Source of the DNA: Streptomyces pyxinicus
Lineage (GTDB): Bacteria; Actinomycetota; Actinomycetes; Streptomycetales; Streptomycetaceae
Reading direction: 5' to 3'
Assembly: GCF_024753135.1 (NCBI RefSeq)
Contig: NZ_JANUGP010000024.1
Location: 62,001-126,000 of the forward strand
Length of the DNA stretch: 64,000 bases
This document shows, piece by piece, positions 26,396 to 36,761 of the stretch (position 1 is the stretch's first letter; every line of letters starts with the position of its first letter). Made by a program: the position numbers and the translations under genes. The notes under the pieces are model-generated. The model made no database searches, had not been told where the DNA came from, and was given only the letters and a program-made list of their open reading frames with translations.

Positions 26396-27151
26396 GTGAA
26401 GGACGCCTTCGGTCTCCCCCAGTCCCTGCTCGTCCTCGGCGGTACGTCCGAGATCGCGCTCGCCACCGCGCGCCGGCTGGTCGCGCGCCGCGCCCGTACC
26501 GTGTGGCTGGCCGGCCGGCCCTCCCCCGCGCTGGAGGAGGCCGCCGGGAGCCTGCGGGCGCTCGGCGCGGACGTGCGCACTGTCGCCTTCGACGCGCTCG
26601 ACCCCGAGTCCCACGAGACGGCCCTCGGCAAGGTGTTCGCCGAGGGCGACATCGACCTGGTGCTGCTCGCCTTCGGGGTGCCGGGCGACCAGGCCCACGA
26701 CGAACGCGACCCGGTGCGCGCCGTACGGGTCGCCCAGACCAACTACACCGGGGCCGTCTCCGCCGGTCTGGTCGCCGCCCGCGCCCTCCAGGCCCAGGGC
26801 CACGGCTCGCTGGTGGTGCTGTCCTCCGTCGCCGGTGAGCGGCCCCGGCGCGCCGACTTCATCTACGGCTCCAGCAAGGCGGGCCTGGACGCCTTCGCGC
26901 ACGGTCTGGGCGACGCCCTGCACGGCACCGGCGTGCACGTGATGGTCGTCCGCCCCGGAACCGTCCGTACGGCGCGGACGGCGGGCCGGGCCGCCGCCCC
27001 GCTGGACACCACGCCGGGCGCGGTGGCCGCGGCGATCGAACTGGGGCTGCGGCGCCGCTCGGAGACGGTGTGGGTGCCCGGCCTGCTGCGGCCGGTGATG
27101 TCGGCGCTGCGGCACGCGCCCCGCTCGCTGTACCGCAGGCTGCCCCTCTGA
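26396..27151 (+). CDS. DprE2-like short-chain dehydrogenase
   Basis: A 251-residue SDR. The nucleotide motif is VLGGTSEIALATARRL, as in DprE2 (GGTSEIG). The catalytic Ser-Tyr-Lys set is LSSVAGE plus YGSSK. GTG 26396 has GGAG five bases before it. In mycobacteria DprE1 and DprE2 jointly epimerise decaprenylphosphoryl ribose to arabinose for the cell wall. Streptomyces lacks arabinogalactan, so the pair may act on another polyprenyl sugar. Gene order matches the mycobacterial pair. Confidence 0.85.
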   Translation: MKDAFGLPQSLLVLGGTSEIALATARRLVARRARTVWLAGRPSPALEEAAGSLRALGADVRTVAFDALDPESHETALGKVFAEGDIDLVLLAFGVPGDQAHDERDPVRAVRVAQTNYTGAVSAGLVAARALQAQGHGSLVVLSSVAGERPRRADFIYGSSKAGLDAFAHGLGDALHGTGVHVMVVRPGTVRTARTAGRAAAPLDTTPGAVAAAIELGLRRRSETVWVPGLLRPVMSALRHAPRSLYRRLPL

Positions 27152-27164
27152 GGGTCTGAGGGGA

Positions 27165-27749
27165 TCAGCGGCTGGCGATGGTGCCGCGCTCGGCGTCGGC
27201 GTGGCCGGCCTGGGTCGGCACCACGGCGCCGCCGAAGGGGTATTCGCGCAGCTTGCGCCAGACGCCGTCGGTGCCCTGCTGGTAGAGCGCGAAGCCGGTG
27301 CAGGGCCACTCGGCCGCGTAGCCGGACAGCTCCTCGAAGGCGCGGTCCATGGCCGCGTCGTCGATGCCGTGCGCGACGGTGACGTGCGGGTGGTACGGGA
27401 ACTGCAGCTCGCGCGGCACCGGCCCCGAGGCGTCCCGCACCCGCTGCTGGAGCCGGGCACAGGCCTCGGCGCCCTCGACGACCCGGATGAAGACCACCGG
27501 GGAGAGGGGGCGGAAGGTGTCGGTGCCGGACAGCCGCATCGGGAACGGGCGGCCCGCCGCGGCGACCACGCTGAGGTGCGCCTCCACGGCCGGCAGGTCG
27601 GACTCCTCGACCTCGGTCGGCGGAAGCAGCGTGACGTGCGTGGCGATGCAGTGGGCGGCGGGGTCGCCGAAGCCCGCGCGCCGCTCCTGGAGCAGGCTGC
27701 CGTGAGGCTCCGGGACCGCGATCGACACGCCGATCGTTACGGTCCCCAC
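27165..27749 (-). CDS. 2'-5' RNA ligase/LigT-like 2H phosphoesterase
   Basis: A 194-residue protein with the two His-x-Thr motifs of the 2H family: ATHVTLLPP near 35-42 and YHPHVTVAHG near 115-125. These form a symmetric active site for cyclic phosphodiesters or 2'-5' linkages. Start GTG 27749-27747 has AGGAGA at a spacing of six. It is convergent with the DprE2-like gene. The physiological substrate is unknown; a tRNA fragment or ADP-ribose cyclic phosphate is typical for the family. Confidence 0.82.
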   Translation of the reverse strand: MGTVTIGVSIAVPEPHGSLLQERRAGFGDPAAHCIATHVTLLPPTEVEESDLPAVEAHLSVVAAAGRPFPMRLSGTDTFRPLSPVVFIRVVEGAEACARLQQRVRDASGPVPRELQFPYHPHVTVAHGIDDAAMDRAFEELSGYAAEWPCTGFALYQQGTDGVWRKLREYPFGGAVVPTQAGHADAERGTIASR

Positions 27750-27934
27750 GTCGTCTCCTGTCGTCGCGTCTGTGGTGTTCTCAGTCGTCGGTGTTCCCAG
27801 TCGTCCGGGTATCGACATCCGGCTATCGACTGTACGGCTATGACTGTCCTGTGGGCAGGCGCGACGGAAGTGATGTGCAGCGCTCTGCCCGTGCGGACGG
27901 GTGTGCGGGGGTGCGGTCGTGCGCCCTGGTGCGG

Positions 27935-29683
<1,749 letters not shown>

Positions 29684-29720
29684 GTTGCCACCCGGCTCGG
29701 TCGGCCGGGGCGTGGGGTGG

Positions 29721-31187
29721 TCAGGCCAGGTCGATTTCCGGGTAGAGGGGGAAGCCCGCTACCAGGTCGGAGGCGCGGTGGGAGATTTCGTCGGCGAGTT
29801 TCGGGTCCAGGGTGTGGGAGGCCTTGGAGGGGGTGCCGGACTTGGTCGTGCCGGGTTCGGTGGTGGTGAGGACGCGGTCGATGAGGGCGGCGACCTCGTC
29901 CATCTCCGCGGTGCCGAGGCCCCGGGTGGTGAGGGCGGGGGTGCCGACGCGGATGCCGGAGGTGTACCAGGCGCCGTTCGGGTCGGCCGGGATGGCGTTG
30001 CGGTTGGTGACGATGCCCGAGTCGAGGAGGGCGGCCTCCGCTTGGCGGCCGGTGAGGCCGTAGGAGGCGGCGACGTCGATCAGGTTGAGGTGGTTGTCGG
30101 TGCCGCCGGTCACCAGGGTGGCGCCCCGCCGCTTCAGGCCCTCCGCGAGCGCGCGGGAGTTGTCCACGATGCGCTGGGCGTAGTCCTGGAAGGCGGGCTG
30201 CCGGGCCTCGGCGAGGGCGACGGCCTTGGCGGCCATGACGTGCGGGAGGGGGCCGCCCAGCACCATCGGGCAGCCCCGGTCGACCTGGTCCTTGAGGGAG
30301 TCGTCGCACAGCACCATGCCGCCGCGCGGGCCGCGCAGCGACTTGTGGGTGGTGGTGGTGACGATCTGCGCGTGCGGGACCGGGTCGAAGTCGCCGGTGA
30401 GGACCTTGCCCGCGACCAGGCCCGCGAAGTGCGCCATGTCGACCATCAGCGTCGCGCCGACCTCGTCGGCGATCTCCCGCATGATCCGGAAGTTCACCAG
30501 CCGGGGGTAGGCCGAGTAGCCCGCCACGATGATCAGCGGCTTGAACTCGCGGGCCTGGGCGCGCAGCGCGTCGTAGTCGATGAGGCCGGTGGCCGGGTCG
30601 GTGCCGTAGGAGCGCTGGTCGAACATCTTGCCGGAGATGTTCGGGCGGAAGCCGTGCGTGAGGTGGCCGCCCGCGTCCAGGGACATGCCGAGCATCCGCT
30701 GGTTGCCGAAGGCGGTCCGCAGCTCGGCCCAGTCGGACTCGGAGAGGTCGTTGACCTGGCGGGCGCCGGCCTTCTCCAGGAACGGCACCTCCACCCGGTC
30801 GGCGAGGACGGCCCAGAAGGCGACGAGGTTGGCGTCGATGCCGGAGTGCGGCTGGACGTAGGCGTGCCGGGCGCCGAAGAGTTCGCGGGCGTGCTCGGCG
30901 GCCAGGGACTCCACGGTGTCGACGTTGCGGCAGCCGGCGTAGAAGCGGCGGCCGACCGTGCCCTCGGCGTACTTGTCGCTGAACCAGTTGCCCATCGCCA
31001 GCAGGGTGGCCGGGGAGGCGTAGTTCTCCGAGGCGATCAGCTTGAGCATCTCGCGCTGGTCGGCGACCTCCTGGCCGATGGCGTCGGCGACGCGCGGCTC
31101 GACGGAGCGGATCACGTCGAGGGCGGCGCGGAAAGCGGTGGACTCGGTGGAGCGGGACTCGGTGGAGCGGGGCTGCTGCTCGGGCAT
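29721..31187 (-). CDS. glyA: Serine hydroxymethyltransferase
   Basis: A 488-residue PLP enzyme converting serine plus tetrahydrofolate to glycine plus methylene-THF. The PLP lysine lies in [14 protein letters not shown]. Other landmarks are [19 protein letters not shown] and [18 protein letters not shown]. It is longer than the E. coli enzyme (417), with an extra N-terminus containing a duplicated STES stretch and an insertion near 130-180. ATG 31187-31185 has ggaggtcccc directly upstream. Its leader carries a ZTP (pfl) riboswitch, which ties expression to folate status. Confidence 0.95.
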   Translation of the reverse strand: MPEQQPRSTESRSTESTAFRAALDVIRSVEPRVADAIGQEVADQREMLKLIASENYASPATLLAMGNWFSDKYAEGTVGRRFYAGCRNVDTVESLAAEHARELFGARHAYVQPHSGIDANLVAFWAVLADRVEVPFLEKAGARQVNDLSESDWAELRTAFGNQRMLGMSLDAGGHLTHGFRPNISGKMFDQRSYGTDPATGLIDYDALRAQAREFKPLIIVAGYSAYPRLVNFRIMREIADEVGATLMVDMAHFAGLVAGKVLTGDFDPVPHAQIVTTTTHKSLRGPRGGMVLCDDSLKDQVDRGCPMVLGGPLPHVMAAKAVALAEARQPAFQDYAQRIVDNSRALAEGLKRRGATLVTGGTDNHLNLIDVAASYGLTGRQAEAALLDSGIVTNRNAIPADPNGAWYTSGIRVGTPALTTRGLGTAEMDEVAALIDRVLTTTEPGTTKSGTPSKASHTLDPKLADEISHRASDLVAGFPLYPEIDLA

Positions 31188-31224
31188 GGGGACCTCCGGA
31201 CGGTGTGCGTACGGCATTCGCGTT

Positions 31225-31305
31225 CGGCCCAGGCGCACGGCACTGATGTTCCGCGGGCCGCTCCCCGATGGTCCGTCCCATCCCAGCGCGCCAGTCACGG
31301 CCCGC
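31225..31305 (-). promoter_or_regulatory. ZTP (pfl) riboswitch in the glyA leader
   Basis: On the minus strand the leader reads GGGCCGTGACTGGC (31303-31290), then a variable hairpin, CCATCGGGGAGC, and finally GCCGTGCGCCTGGGC ending near 31227. These are the conserved blocks of the pfl RNA motif (GUGACUGGC, CGGGGAGC and the CGCCUGGGC hairpin), which binds ZMP/ZTP, the alarmone of 10-formyl-THF shortage. Genes for glyA and folD are classic targets. It lies about 40 bases before the glyA start codon, close enough to control the ribosome site or a terminator. Identification is by recalled consensus, not a covariance search. Confidence 0.85.
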
Positions 31306-31399
31306 CGTCAGCCTACCGGCCACGCCGGGTCCGGCAGGTCCCGCGTCCACCATGCGAGCGAGCGTATGAAGGGGGTGAGCGCCGTACCCGGGAGGCCCT

Positions 31400-32617
31400 G
31401 TGAGCACCGCTGACGACCTGATCGCCGCCGCCGGCGCGCACAGCGCGCCCACCTACGCCCCGCTGCCGGTGGTGATCGCCACCGGGGAGGGCGCGTGGGT
31501 GACGGACGTGGCGGGGCGCCGGTACCTCGACCTGCTGGCGGGCTACTCCGCGCTGAACTTCGGGCACGGCCACCCCCGGCTGCTCCGGGCCGCGCGGGCG
31601 CAGCTCGAACGGGTGACGCTGACGTCCCGGGCCTTCCACCACGACCGGTTCGCCGCGTTCTGCACGGAGCTGGCCGAGCTGTGCGGGATGGAGATGGTGC
31701 TGCCGGCCAATACGGGCGCGGAGGCGGTGGAGAGCGCGGTCAAGACGGCCCGCAAGTGGGGGTACCGGGTGAAGGGGGTGCCCCCGGAGATGGCGAAGAT
31801 CGTCGTGGCGGGCGGCAACTTCCACGGCCGTACGACGACCGTGGTCAGCTTCTCGACGGACCCGGAGGCGCGGGCCGACTTCGGGCCGTACACGCCCGGC
31901 TTCCAGATCGTGCCGTACGGGGACCTGACGGCGCTGCGGGCCGCGCTGACCGAGAACACGGTGGCGGTGCTGCTGGAGCCGGTCCAGGGCGAGTCGGGGG
32001 TGATCGTGCCGCCGGCCGGCTATCTGCCGGGGGTGCGGGAGCTGACCCGGGAGCGGGACGTGCTGTTCGTCGCCGACGAGGTGCAGTCGGGGCTCGGCCG
32101 GACCGGGCGGACCTTCGCGTGCGAGCACGAGGGCGTGGTGCCGGACGTGTACGTGCTGGGCAAGGCGCTGGGCGGCGGGATCCTGCCGGTGTCGGCGGTG
32201 GTGGCGAACGCCGAGGTGCTCGGCGTGTTCCGGCCGGGCGAGCACGGGTCGACGTTCGGCGGGAACCCGCTGGCCTGTGCGGTGGCGCTGGAGGTGATCG
32301 CGATGCTGCGCACCGGCGAGTACCAGGCGCGGGCGGCCGAGCTGGGCGCGCGGATGCACCGCTACCTCGGGGACCTGCTCGGCACGGGCGCGGTCACGGC
32401 GGTGCGCGGGCGCGGACTGTGGGCCGGGGTGGACGTCGCCCCGGCGGTCGGCACCGGCCGGGAGGTGTCGGAACGGCTGGCGGAGCGGGGCGTGCTGGTC
32501 AAGGACACCCACGGGGCCACCGTCCGGTTCTCCCCGCCGCTGGTGATCGGCGAGGAGGACCTGGACGGGGGCCTCGAACGGTTCACGGAGACGGTGCTGG
32601 GCGGCCTCAGAGGATGA
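31400..32617 (+). CDS. rocD: Ornithine aminotransferase
   Basis: A 405-residue class III PLP aminotransferase that converts ornithine plus 2-oxoglutarate to glutamate semialdehyde plus glutamate. Conserved features are SALNFGHGHPRL, PANTGAEAVESAVKTARKWG, VLLEPVQGESGVIVPP and DEVQSGLGRTG. The PLP lysine lies in LGKALGGGILPVSAV. Length and motifs match RocD rather than acetylornithine aminotransferase. GTG 31400 follows gggaggccct. The final 11 bases overlap the convergent ATP-grasp gene. Confidence 0.9.
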   Translation: MSTADDLIAAAGAHSAPTYAPLPVVIATGEGAWVTDVAGRRYLDLLAGYSALNFGHGHPRLLRAARAQLERVTLTSRAFHHDRFAAFCTELAELCGMEMVLPANTGAEAVESAVKTARKWGYRVKGVPPEMAKIVVAGGNFHGRTTTVVSFSTDPEARADFGPYTPGFQIVPYGDLTALRAALTENTVAVLLEPVQGESGVIVPPAGYLPGVRELTRERDVLFVADEVQSGLGRTGRTFACEHEGVVPDVYVLGKALGGGILPVSAVVANAEVLGVFRPGEHGSTFGGNPLACAVALEVIAMLRTGEYQARAAELGARMHRYLGDLLGTGAVTAVRGRGLWAGVDVAPAVGTGREVSERLAERGVLVKDTHGATVRFSPPLVIGEEDLDGGLERFTETVLGGLRG

Positions 32618-33791
32618 CGTGCGGCAGGAAGCGGGCGTACTCGTCGGTGACCAGGCCCGCGGACTCCCGGATGCCGAGGCCGGCGGACTCGCCGCGCACC
32701 ACCCAGGCGCCCAGCACGACGTGGTTGCCGTCGAAGGCGGGCAGCGGCGCGAACTCCTGGTGGCAGCAGGGTTCGTCGCGCGGGGCGGGCGCGCTGCCGG
32801 GCGGGTGGATGGTGACGCCCTCGCCCTCGCGGCCGAGCAGCGGCTTGCTGACCCAGCCGGCCGTGGCGGCGAGTTCGCGGGGGCCGTCCAGGTAGGCGGG
32901 CAGCAGGTTCGGGTGGCCGGGGTACAGCTCCCAGAGGACCGCCAGCAGGGCCTTGTTGCTGAGCAGCATCTTCCAGGCCGGTTCGATCCACAGGGTGCTG
33001 CCGGTGCCGCCGCCGTTGTCGAGGGTGTCCAGGACGTGCCCGGCGAACGCGTCCGTGGTCAGCCACTCCCAGGGGTAGAGCTTGAAAATGCTTCTGATGA
33101 ACCGAAGTTGGTTGTCGACGAAGCGGCCGGAGAGGGTGTCCCAGCCGATCTCCTCCATCGCAAGCCAGTCGGTGTCGAGGCCGGCCTGCTCGGCGGTCTC
33201 CTTCAGGTAGGCGACCGTCATCAGGTCCTCGCCGAGTTCGTCGGCGGCGGAGTGCGCGAAGTGCAGCGGGGCGCCCGGCGGCAGCAGCGGGGCCTGCGCG
33301 CGCCAGGCGTCGACCAGCCGTTCGTGCAGGGAGTTCCACTGGTCGGCGCCCGGGAAGCGGTCCTCCATCCAGAACCACTGCGGGGAGGCGGCCTCCACGA
33401 GGGAGGTCGGGGTGTCGGCGTTGTACTCCAGGAGCTTCGCCGGTCCGGTGCCGTCGTAGCGCAGGTCGAAACGGCCGTACAGGGAGGGGAGTTCGGCACG
33501 GCGGTGCCAGGACTCGGCGACGGCGGCGGCCACGCGCGGGTCGGTGATCCCGAGGTCGGCGAACCGGTCCTCCGCGACGATGTGCCCGGCCGCCGCGAGG
33601 CACATGCGGTGCAGTTCCTCGACGGTCTCCTCCAGCGCCTCGACCTCGGGCAGGGAGAAGACGTAGCAGGCGCTCTCGTCCCAGTAGGGGCGCAGCGAGC
33701 CGTCGGGCAGCCGGGTGAGCGGGTAGACCAGCCCCTGTTCCTCGACGGTGCGCTGCCAGTCGGGGCGGGGGGTGAGGGTACGGCGTTCCAT
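32607..33791 (-). CDS. Glutathionylspermidine synthase family (ATP-grasp, YgiC-like) protein
   Basis: A 394-residue protein with the C-terminal synthetase domain of the GSP_synth family. Landmarks are YGRFDLRYDGTGPAKLLEYN, LLEYNADTPTSLVEA, WIEPAWKMLLSNKALLAVLW and WVSKPLLGREGEGV. ATP-grasp ligases of this type join an amine to a carboxylate; E. coli YgiC and YjfC have ligase-like domains of unsettled substrate. Streptomyces lacks glutathione, so glutathionylspermidine is not expected as the product. ATG 33791 is 22 bases downstream of a small lipoprotein gene, echoing the ygiB-ygiC arrangement. Confidence 0.85.
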   Translation of the reverse strand: MERRTLTPRPDWQRTVEEQGLVYPLTRLPDGSLRPYWDESACYVFSLPEVEALEETVEELHRMCLAAAGHIVAEDRFADLGITDPRVAAAVAESWHRRAELPSLYGRFDLRYDGTGPAKLLEYNADTPTSLVEAASPQWFWMEDRFPGADQWNSLHERLVDAWRAQAPLLPPGAPLHFAHSAADELGEDLMTVAYLKETAEQAGLDTDWLAMEEIGWDTLSGRFVDNQLRFIRSIFKLYPWEWLTTDAFAGHVLDTLDNGGGTGSTLWIEPAWKMLLSNKALLAVLWELYPGHPNLLPAYLDGPRELAATAGWVSKPLLGREGEGVTIHPPGSAPAPRDEPCCHQEFAPLPAFDGNHVVLGAWVVRGESAGLGIRESAGLVTDEYARFLPHVIL

Positions 33792-33813
33792 GTCAGGGGT
33801 CCGTGGTCGGCCG

Positions 33814-34158
33814 TCAGCCCCCGGAGCCGCCCTTGCCGCCGCCCCCGAAGCCGCCCCGGTGCACGCCGCCGGATCCCTTGCCGGACTTGGTGAAGGAGCC
33901 GTCCCCCACGTAACCGCCGCTCTTGCTGCCGCCGTAGTACCACGTGCCGTGGGAACCTGAGCTGCCGGACTTGCAGTTCTTGTCGGAGACGACCTTGTAG
34001 CCCTTGCCCTGGGTGTAGCTGTCGCGGTCCACGCAGCGCTTGTCCGGGTCGGACGAGCAGGCGGTCAGGGCGGTGGCGAGCAGGCCCACACCGCCGAGCA
34101 CGACCGTGCCGGAGCGCAGGCGCCTACGTATGCGTGTGCGTGGCTGAACTGTGGTCAT
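33814..34158 (-). CDS. Small lipoprotein upstream of the YgiC-like gene
   Basis: A 114-residue exported protein with an Arg-rich start and lipobox TALTAC near residue 34. The mature part has two cysteines in KRCVDRDSYTQGKGYKVVSD and NCKSG, a YYGG motif, and a long Gly/Ser/Lys tail. The short Cys-containing core loosely resembles the YgiB/DUF1190 lipoprotein beside E. coli YgiC, but the similarity is weak. ATG 34158 precedes MTTVQPRTRIRRRL. It is probably co-transcribed with the ATP-grasp gene. Confidence 0.75.
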   Translation of the reverse strand: MTTVQPRTRIRRRLRSGTVVLGGVGLLATALTACSSDPDKRCVDRDSYTQGKGYKVVSDKNCKSGSSGSHGTWYYGGSKSGGYVGDGSFTKSGKGSGGVHRGGFGGGGKGGSGG

Positions 34159-34281
34159 GTCGTCGTGTCTCCCCGTGATGGCGTGGCCGGTTGTGTCATC
34201 GATGTCGATCCGGTCGCCCGGAACAGGGTAGAGACCGGCGGTAACGGCCGTACAGGGGGGCCGGATGGATCACCACTGGCC

Positions 34282-34293
34282 TAGAGTCGCTTT
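34282..34293 (+). promoter_or_regulatory. -10 element (tagagt) for a leaderless DMT-transporter mRNA
   Basis: TAGAGT at 34282-34287 ends six bases before GTG 34294 and there is no ribosome site, so transcription likely begins at the start codon. The -35 is not clear. Confidence 0.45.
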
Positions 34294-35142
34294 GTGTTGT
34301 TCGGAATGATGTGTGCCCTCGGGGCGGCGGTCTGCTACGGCACCGCGACGGTGTTGCAGGCGATGGCGGCGCGGGCGGCGGGCTCGGACGAGGTCGGGGG
34401 CGGGGGCGGGGACGCGGCGCTGCTGCTGCGCGCGCTGCGGCAGTGGCGGTATCTGGTCGGCCTGGCGTTGGACGGCCTCGGCTTCCTCCTGCAGATCGCC
34501 GCGCTGCGCTCGGTGCCGATCTACGCGGTCGGCGCGGCGCTGGCGGCCAGCCTCGCGGTGACGGCCGTGGTGGCGGCGCGGCTGCTGCGGGTCCGGCTGA
34601 GCGGTCTTGAGTGGGGCGCCGTGGGAGTGGTGTGCGCGGGCCTCGGGATGCTCGGGCTGGCCTCGGGCACGGAGGGCGAGCGGACCGGCCCCGACTGGCT
34701 GCCGTACGCGATGGTCGCGGTGGCGGTGGCCGTACTGCTGCTGGGCGCGGTCGCCGGGCGGCTGTCGGGCCGGCCGCGCGCACTGCTGATGGGCCTGGGC
34801 GCCGGGTTCGGTTTCGGGGTGGTGGAGGTGACGGTACGGCTGATCGACTCGCTGCGCCCGGCCGACCTGCTGGCCAACCCTGCGGCGTACGCCCTGCTGC
34901 TGGGCGGTGCCGCCGCGTTCCTGCTGCTCACCTCGGCCCTCCAGCGCGGCTCGGTGACGACCGCCACGGCCGGGCTGGTCATCGGCGAGACGGTCGGCCC
35001 GGCGCTGGTCGGCGTCGTATGGCTCGGCGACCGCACGAGGGAGGGGCTGGGCTGGCTGGCGGTGCTGGGCTTCGCGGTGGCGGTGACGGGGGCGCTGCTG
35101 CTGGCGCGGTTCGGGGAGGCCCCGGCGACGGCGGAGACCTGA
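34294..35142 (+). CDS. DMT/EamA-type membrane transporter
   Basis: A 282-residue protein with nine or ten hydrophobic helices, the pattern of drug/metabolite transporters. The first half runs ALGAAVCYGTATVLQAMAAR, YLVGLALDGLGFLLQIAALR and VPIYAVGAALAASLAVTAVV; the second ends GETVGPALVGVVWLGDRTRE and GLGWLAVLGFAVAVTGALLL. The substrate is unknown. GTG 34294 has no ribosome site but a good -10 six bases upstream. It is convergent with the MocR regulator gene (11-base gap). Confidence 0.85.
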   Translation: MLFGMMCALGAAVCYGTATVLQAMAARAAGSDEVGGGGGDAALLLRALRQWRYLVGLALDGLGFLLQIAALRSVPIYAVGAALAASLAVTAVVAARLLRVRLSGLEWGAVGVVCAGLGMLGLASGTEGERTGPDWLPYAMVAVAVAVLLLGAVAGRLSGRPRALLMGLGAGFGFGVVEVTVRLIDSLRPADLLANPAAYALLLGGAAAFLLLTSALQRGSVTTATAGLVIGETVGPALVGVVWLGDRTREGLGWLAVLGFAVAVTGALLLARFGEAPATAET

Positions 35143-35153
35143 GGCGCCCCGGC

Positions 35154-36551
35154 CTACGGCAACACCCGGCACAGTGCCTCCAGCGCCCCCGCCCAGGCGC
35201 TGTCCGGCGGGGTGCCGTAGCCGACGACCAGGGCGTCCACCTGCTCGGCGACGGCCTCCGGGTGCCGGTGGAAGGCCAGCCCCGGCAGGGCGAGCCCCTG
35301 CCAGGCCGCCGCCTGGACGACCGTCCGCTCGGTGCCGGGCGGCAACCGCAGTACGGCGTGCAGGCCGGCCGAGATCCCGGTGACCCGGACCTCGGGCGCC
35401 CGTGCGGCCACGGCCGCGGCGAGGGCGTCACGGCGGCGCCGGTACCGCAGCCGGGAGGCGCGCACGTGCCGGTCGTAGGCACCGGAGGTGAGGAACTCGG
35501 CGAGGGTGAGCTGCTCCAGCACGCCGACGGTGTCGACGCCTCCCTTGACGGCGAGCGCCTCCTCGGTGAGGGCCGGGGGCAGCACCATCCAGCCCAGCCG
35601 CAGTCCCGGGGCGAGGGACTTGCTGGCGGTGCCGAGATAGACCACGTGGTCGGGGTCGAGGCCCTGGAGCGCGCCGACGGTCTGGCGGTCGTAACGGAAC
35701 TCGCCGTCGTAGTCGTCCTCCAGGACCAGCCCGCCGGTGCGCCGGGCCCAGTCCACGACGGCCGCCCGCCGGTCGGGGTGAAGCGCCGTGCCCATCGGGA
35801 ACTGGTGGGCGGGCGTGAGCAGTACGGCGCCCTCGTCCCCCAACGGGCCCGGATCGGTGCCGAGTTCGTCGTACGGCAGCGCGGGCGTGCCGAGGCCGGC
35901 GCCGTGCAGCAGTGCCCGGTGGGCGTCGAGGCCGTACGACTCGACGGCCACCGCCCGCGCCCCGCGCGCGGCGAGCAGGGTGCCGACGAGACGCAGGGCG
36001 TGCGCGAACCCGGAGGTGACCAGCACGGTGTCCGGATCGGCGCGCACACCCCGGGCGCGGGCCAGGTACCCGGCGAGTGCGACGCGCAGCTCGGGCCGGC
36101 CGCGCGGGTCGCCGTAGCCGAGGGCGTCGTGCGGGGCGGCGGCCAGGGCGCGACGGGCGGCCCTGAGCCACTCGGCACGGGGGAAGGAGGCGAGGTCGGG
36201 GCTTCCCGGGATCAGACTGAGCGCCGGGCGCTCCGGCACCCGGCGCCGGGGAGCCGTGGCCGGCCCGGCAGTGGGCTGCGCGGCGGCCCGCTCCGCCACC
36301 CGGGTGCCGGACCCCTGCCGTGCCGTCAGCCACCCCTCGGCGACCAGGTCGCCGTACGCCTCGGCGACGGTGTTCCGGGCGATCCCGAGATCGGCGGCGA
36401 GCGAACGGGATGAGGGCAGCCGGGTCCCGGGCGCGAGCCGCCCGGTCCGGACCGCGTCCCGCAGGGCATCGGTCAGTCCGCGCCGCAGTCCGCCCGTACC
36501 GGCGGGTTCGAGGTGCAGGTCGACACCGAGGGTGGCCCACTGTTCTGACAT
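35154..36551 (-). CDS. MocR family regulator (GntR HTH fused to aminotransferase)
   Basis: A 465-residue fusion protein. Residues 1-90 are a GntR winged helix (LPSSRSLAADLGIARNTVAE, then GSGTRVAE). Residues about 110-460 are a class I aminotransferase fold with the PLP lysine in YLGTASKSLAPGLRLGW and EDDYDGEFRYD. MocR proteins sense PLP or amino-compound metabolites and control vitamin B6, GABA or taurine genes. ATG 36551-36549 lacks a close ribosome site (aggag lies 16 bases upstream). No target gene is adjacent except the convergent DMT transporter. Confidence 0.9.
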   Translation of the reverse strand: MSEQWATLGVDLHLEPAGTGGLRRGLTDALRDAVRTGRLAPGTRLPSSRSLAADLGIARNTVAEAYGDLVAEGWLTARQGSGTRVAERAAAQPTAGPATAPRRRVPERPALSLIPGSPDLASFPRAEWLRAARRALAAAPHDALGYGDPRGRPELRVALAGYLARARGVRADPDTVLVTSGFAHALRLVGTLLAARGARAVAVESYGLDAHRALLHGAGLGTPALPYDELGTDPGPLGDEGAVLLTPAHQFPMGTALHPDRRAAVVDWARRTGGLVLEDDYDGEFRYDRQTVGALQGLDPDHVVYLGTASKSLAPGLRLGWMVLPPALTEEALAVKGGVDTVGVLEQLTLAEFLTSGAYDRHVRASRLRYRRRRDALAAAVAARAPEVRVTGISAGLHAVLRLPPGTERTVVQAAAWQGLALPGLAFHRHPEAVAEQVDALVVGYGTPPDSAWAGALEALCRVLP

Positions 36552-36761
36552 GGGGAGGGACCTTACTCCTGGGCAACCTGGGATAGGCCCCTTGACCGAA
36601 TAAGCCGAGTGCGTGACGCTCAAGCAATCCGCCAATCCGCCAATCCGCTGCAATCGGATCGGCACAGGAGAGGCCATGCGCTTGCGTCCTACGGGCGACC
36701 GAGGAGGCGGTGACGGCGTGCTTGATCCAGTACATCCCCCGGCCGGACGGAGGCACCGCCG

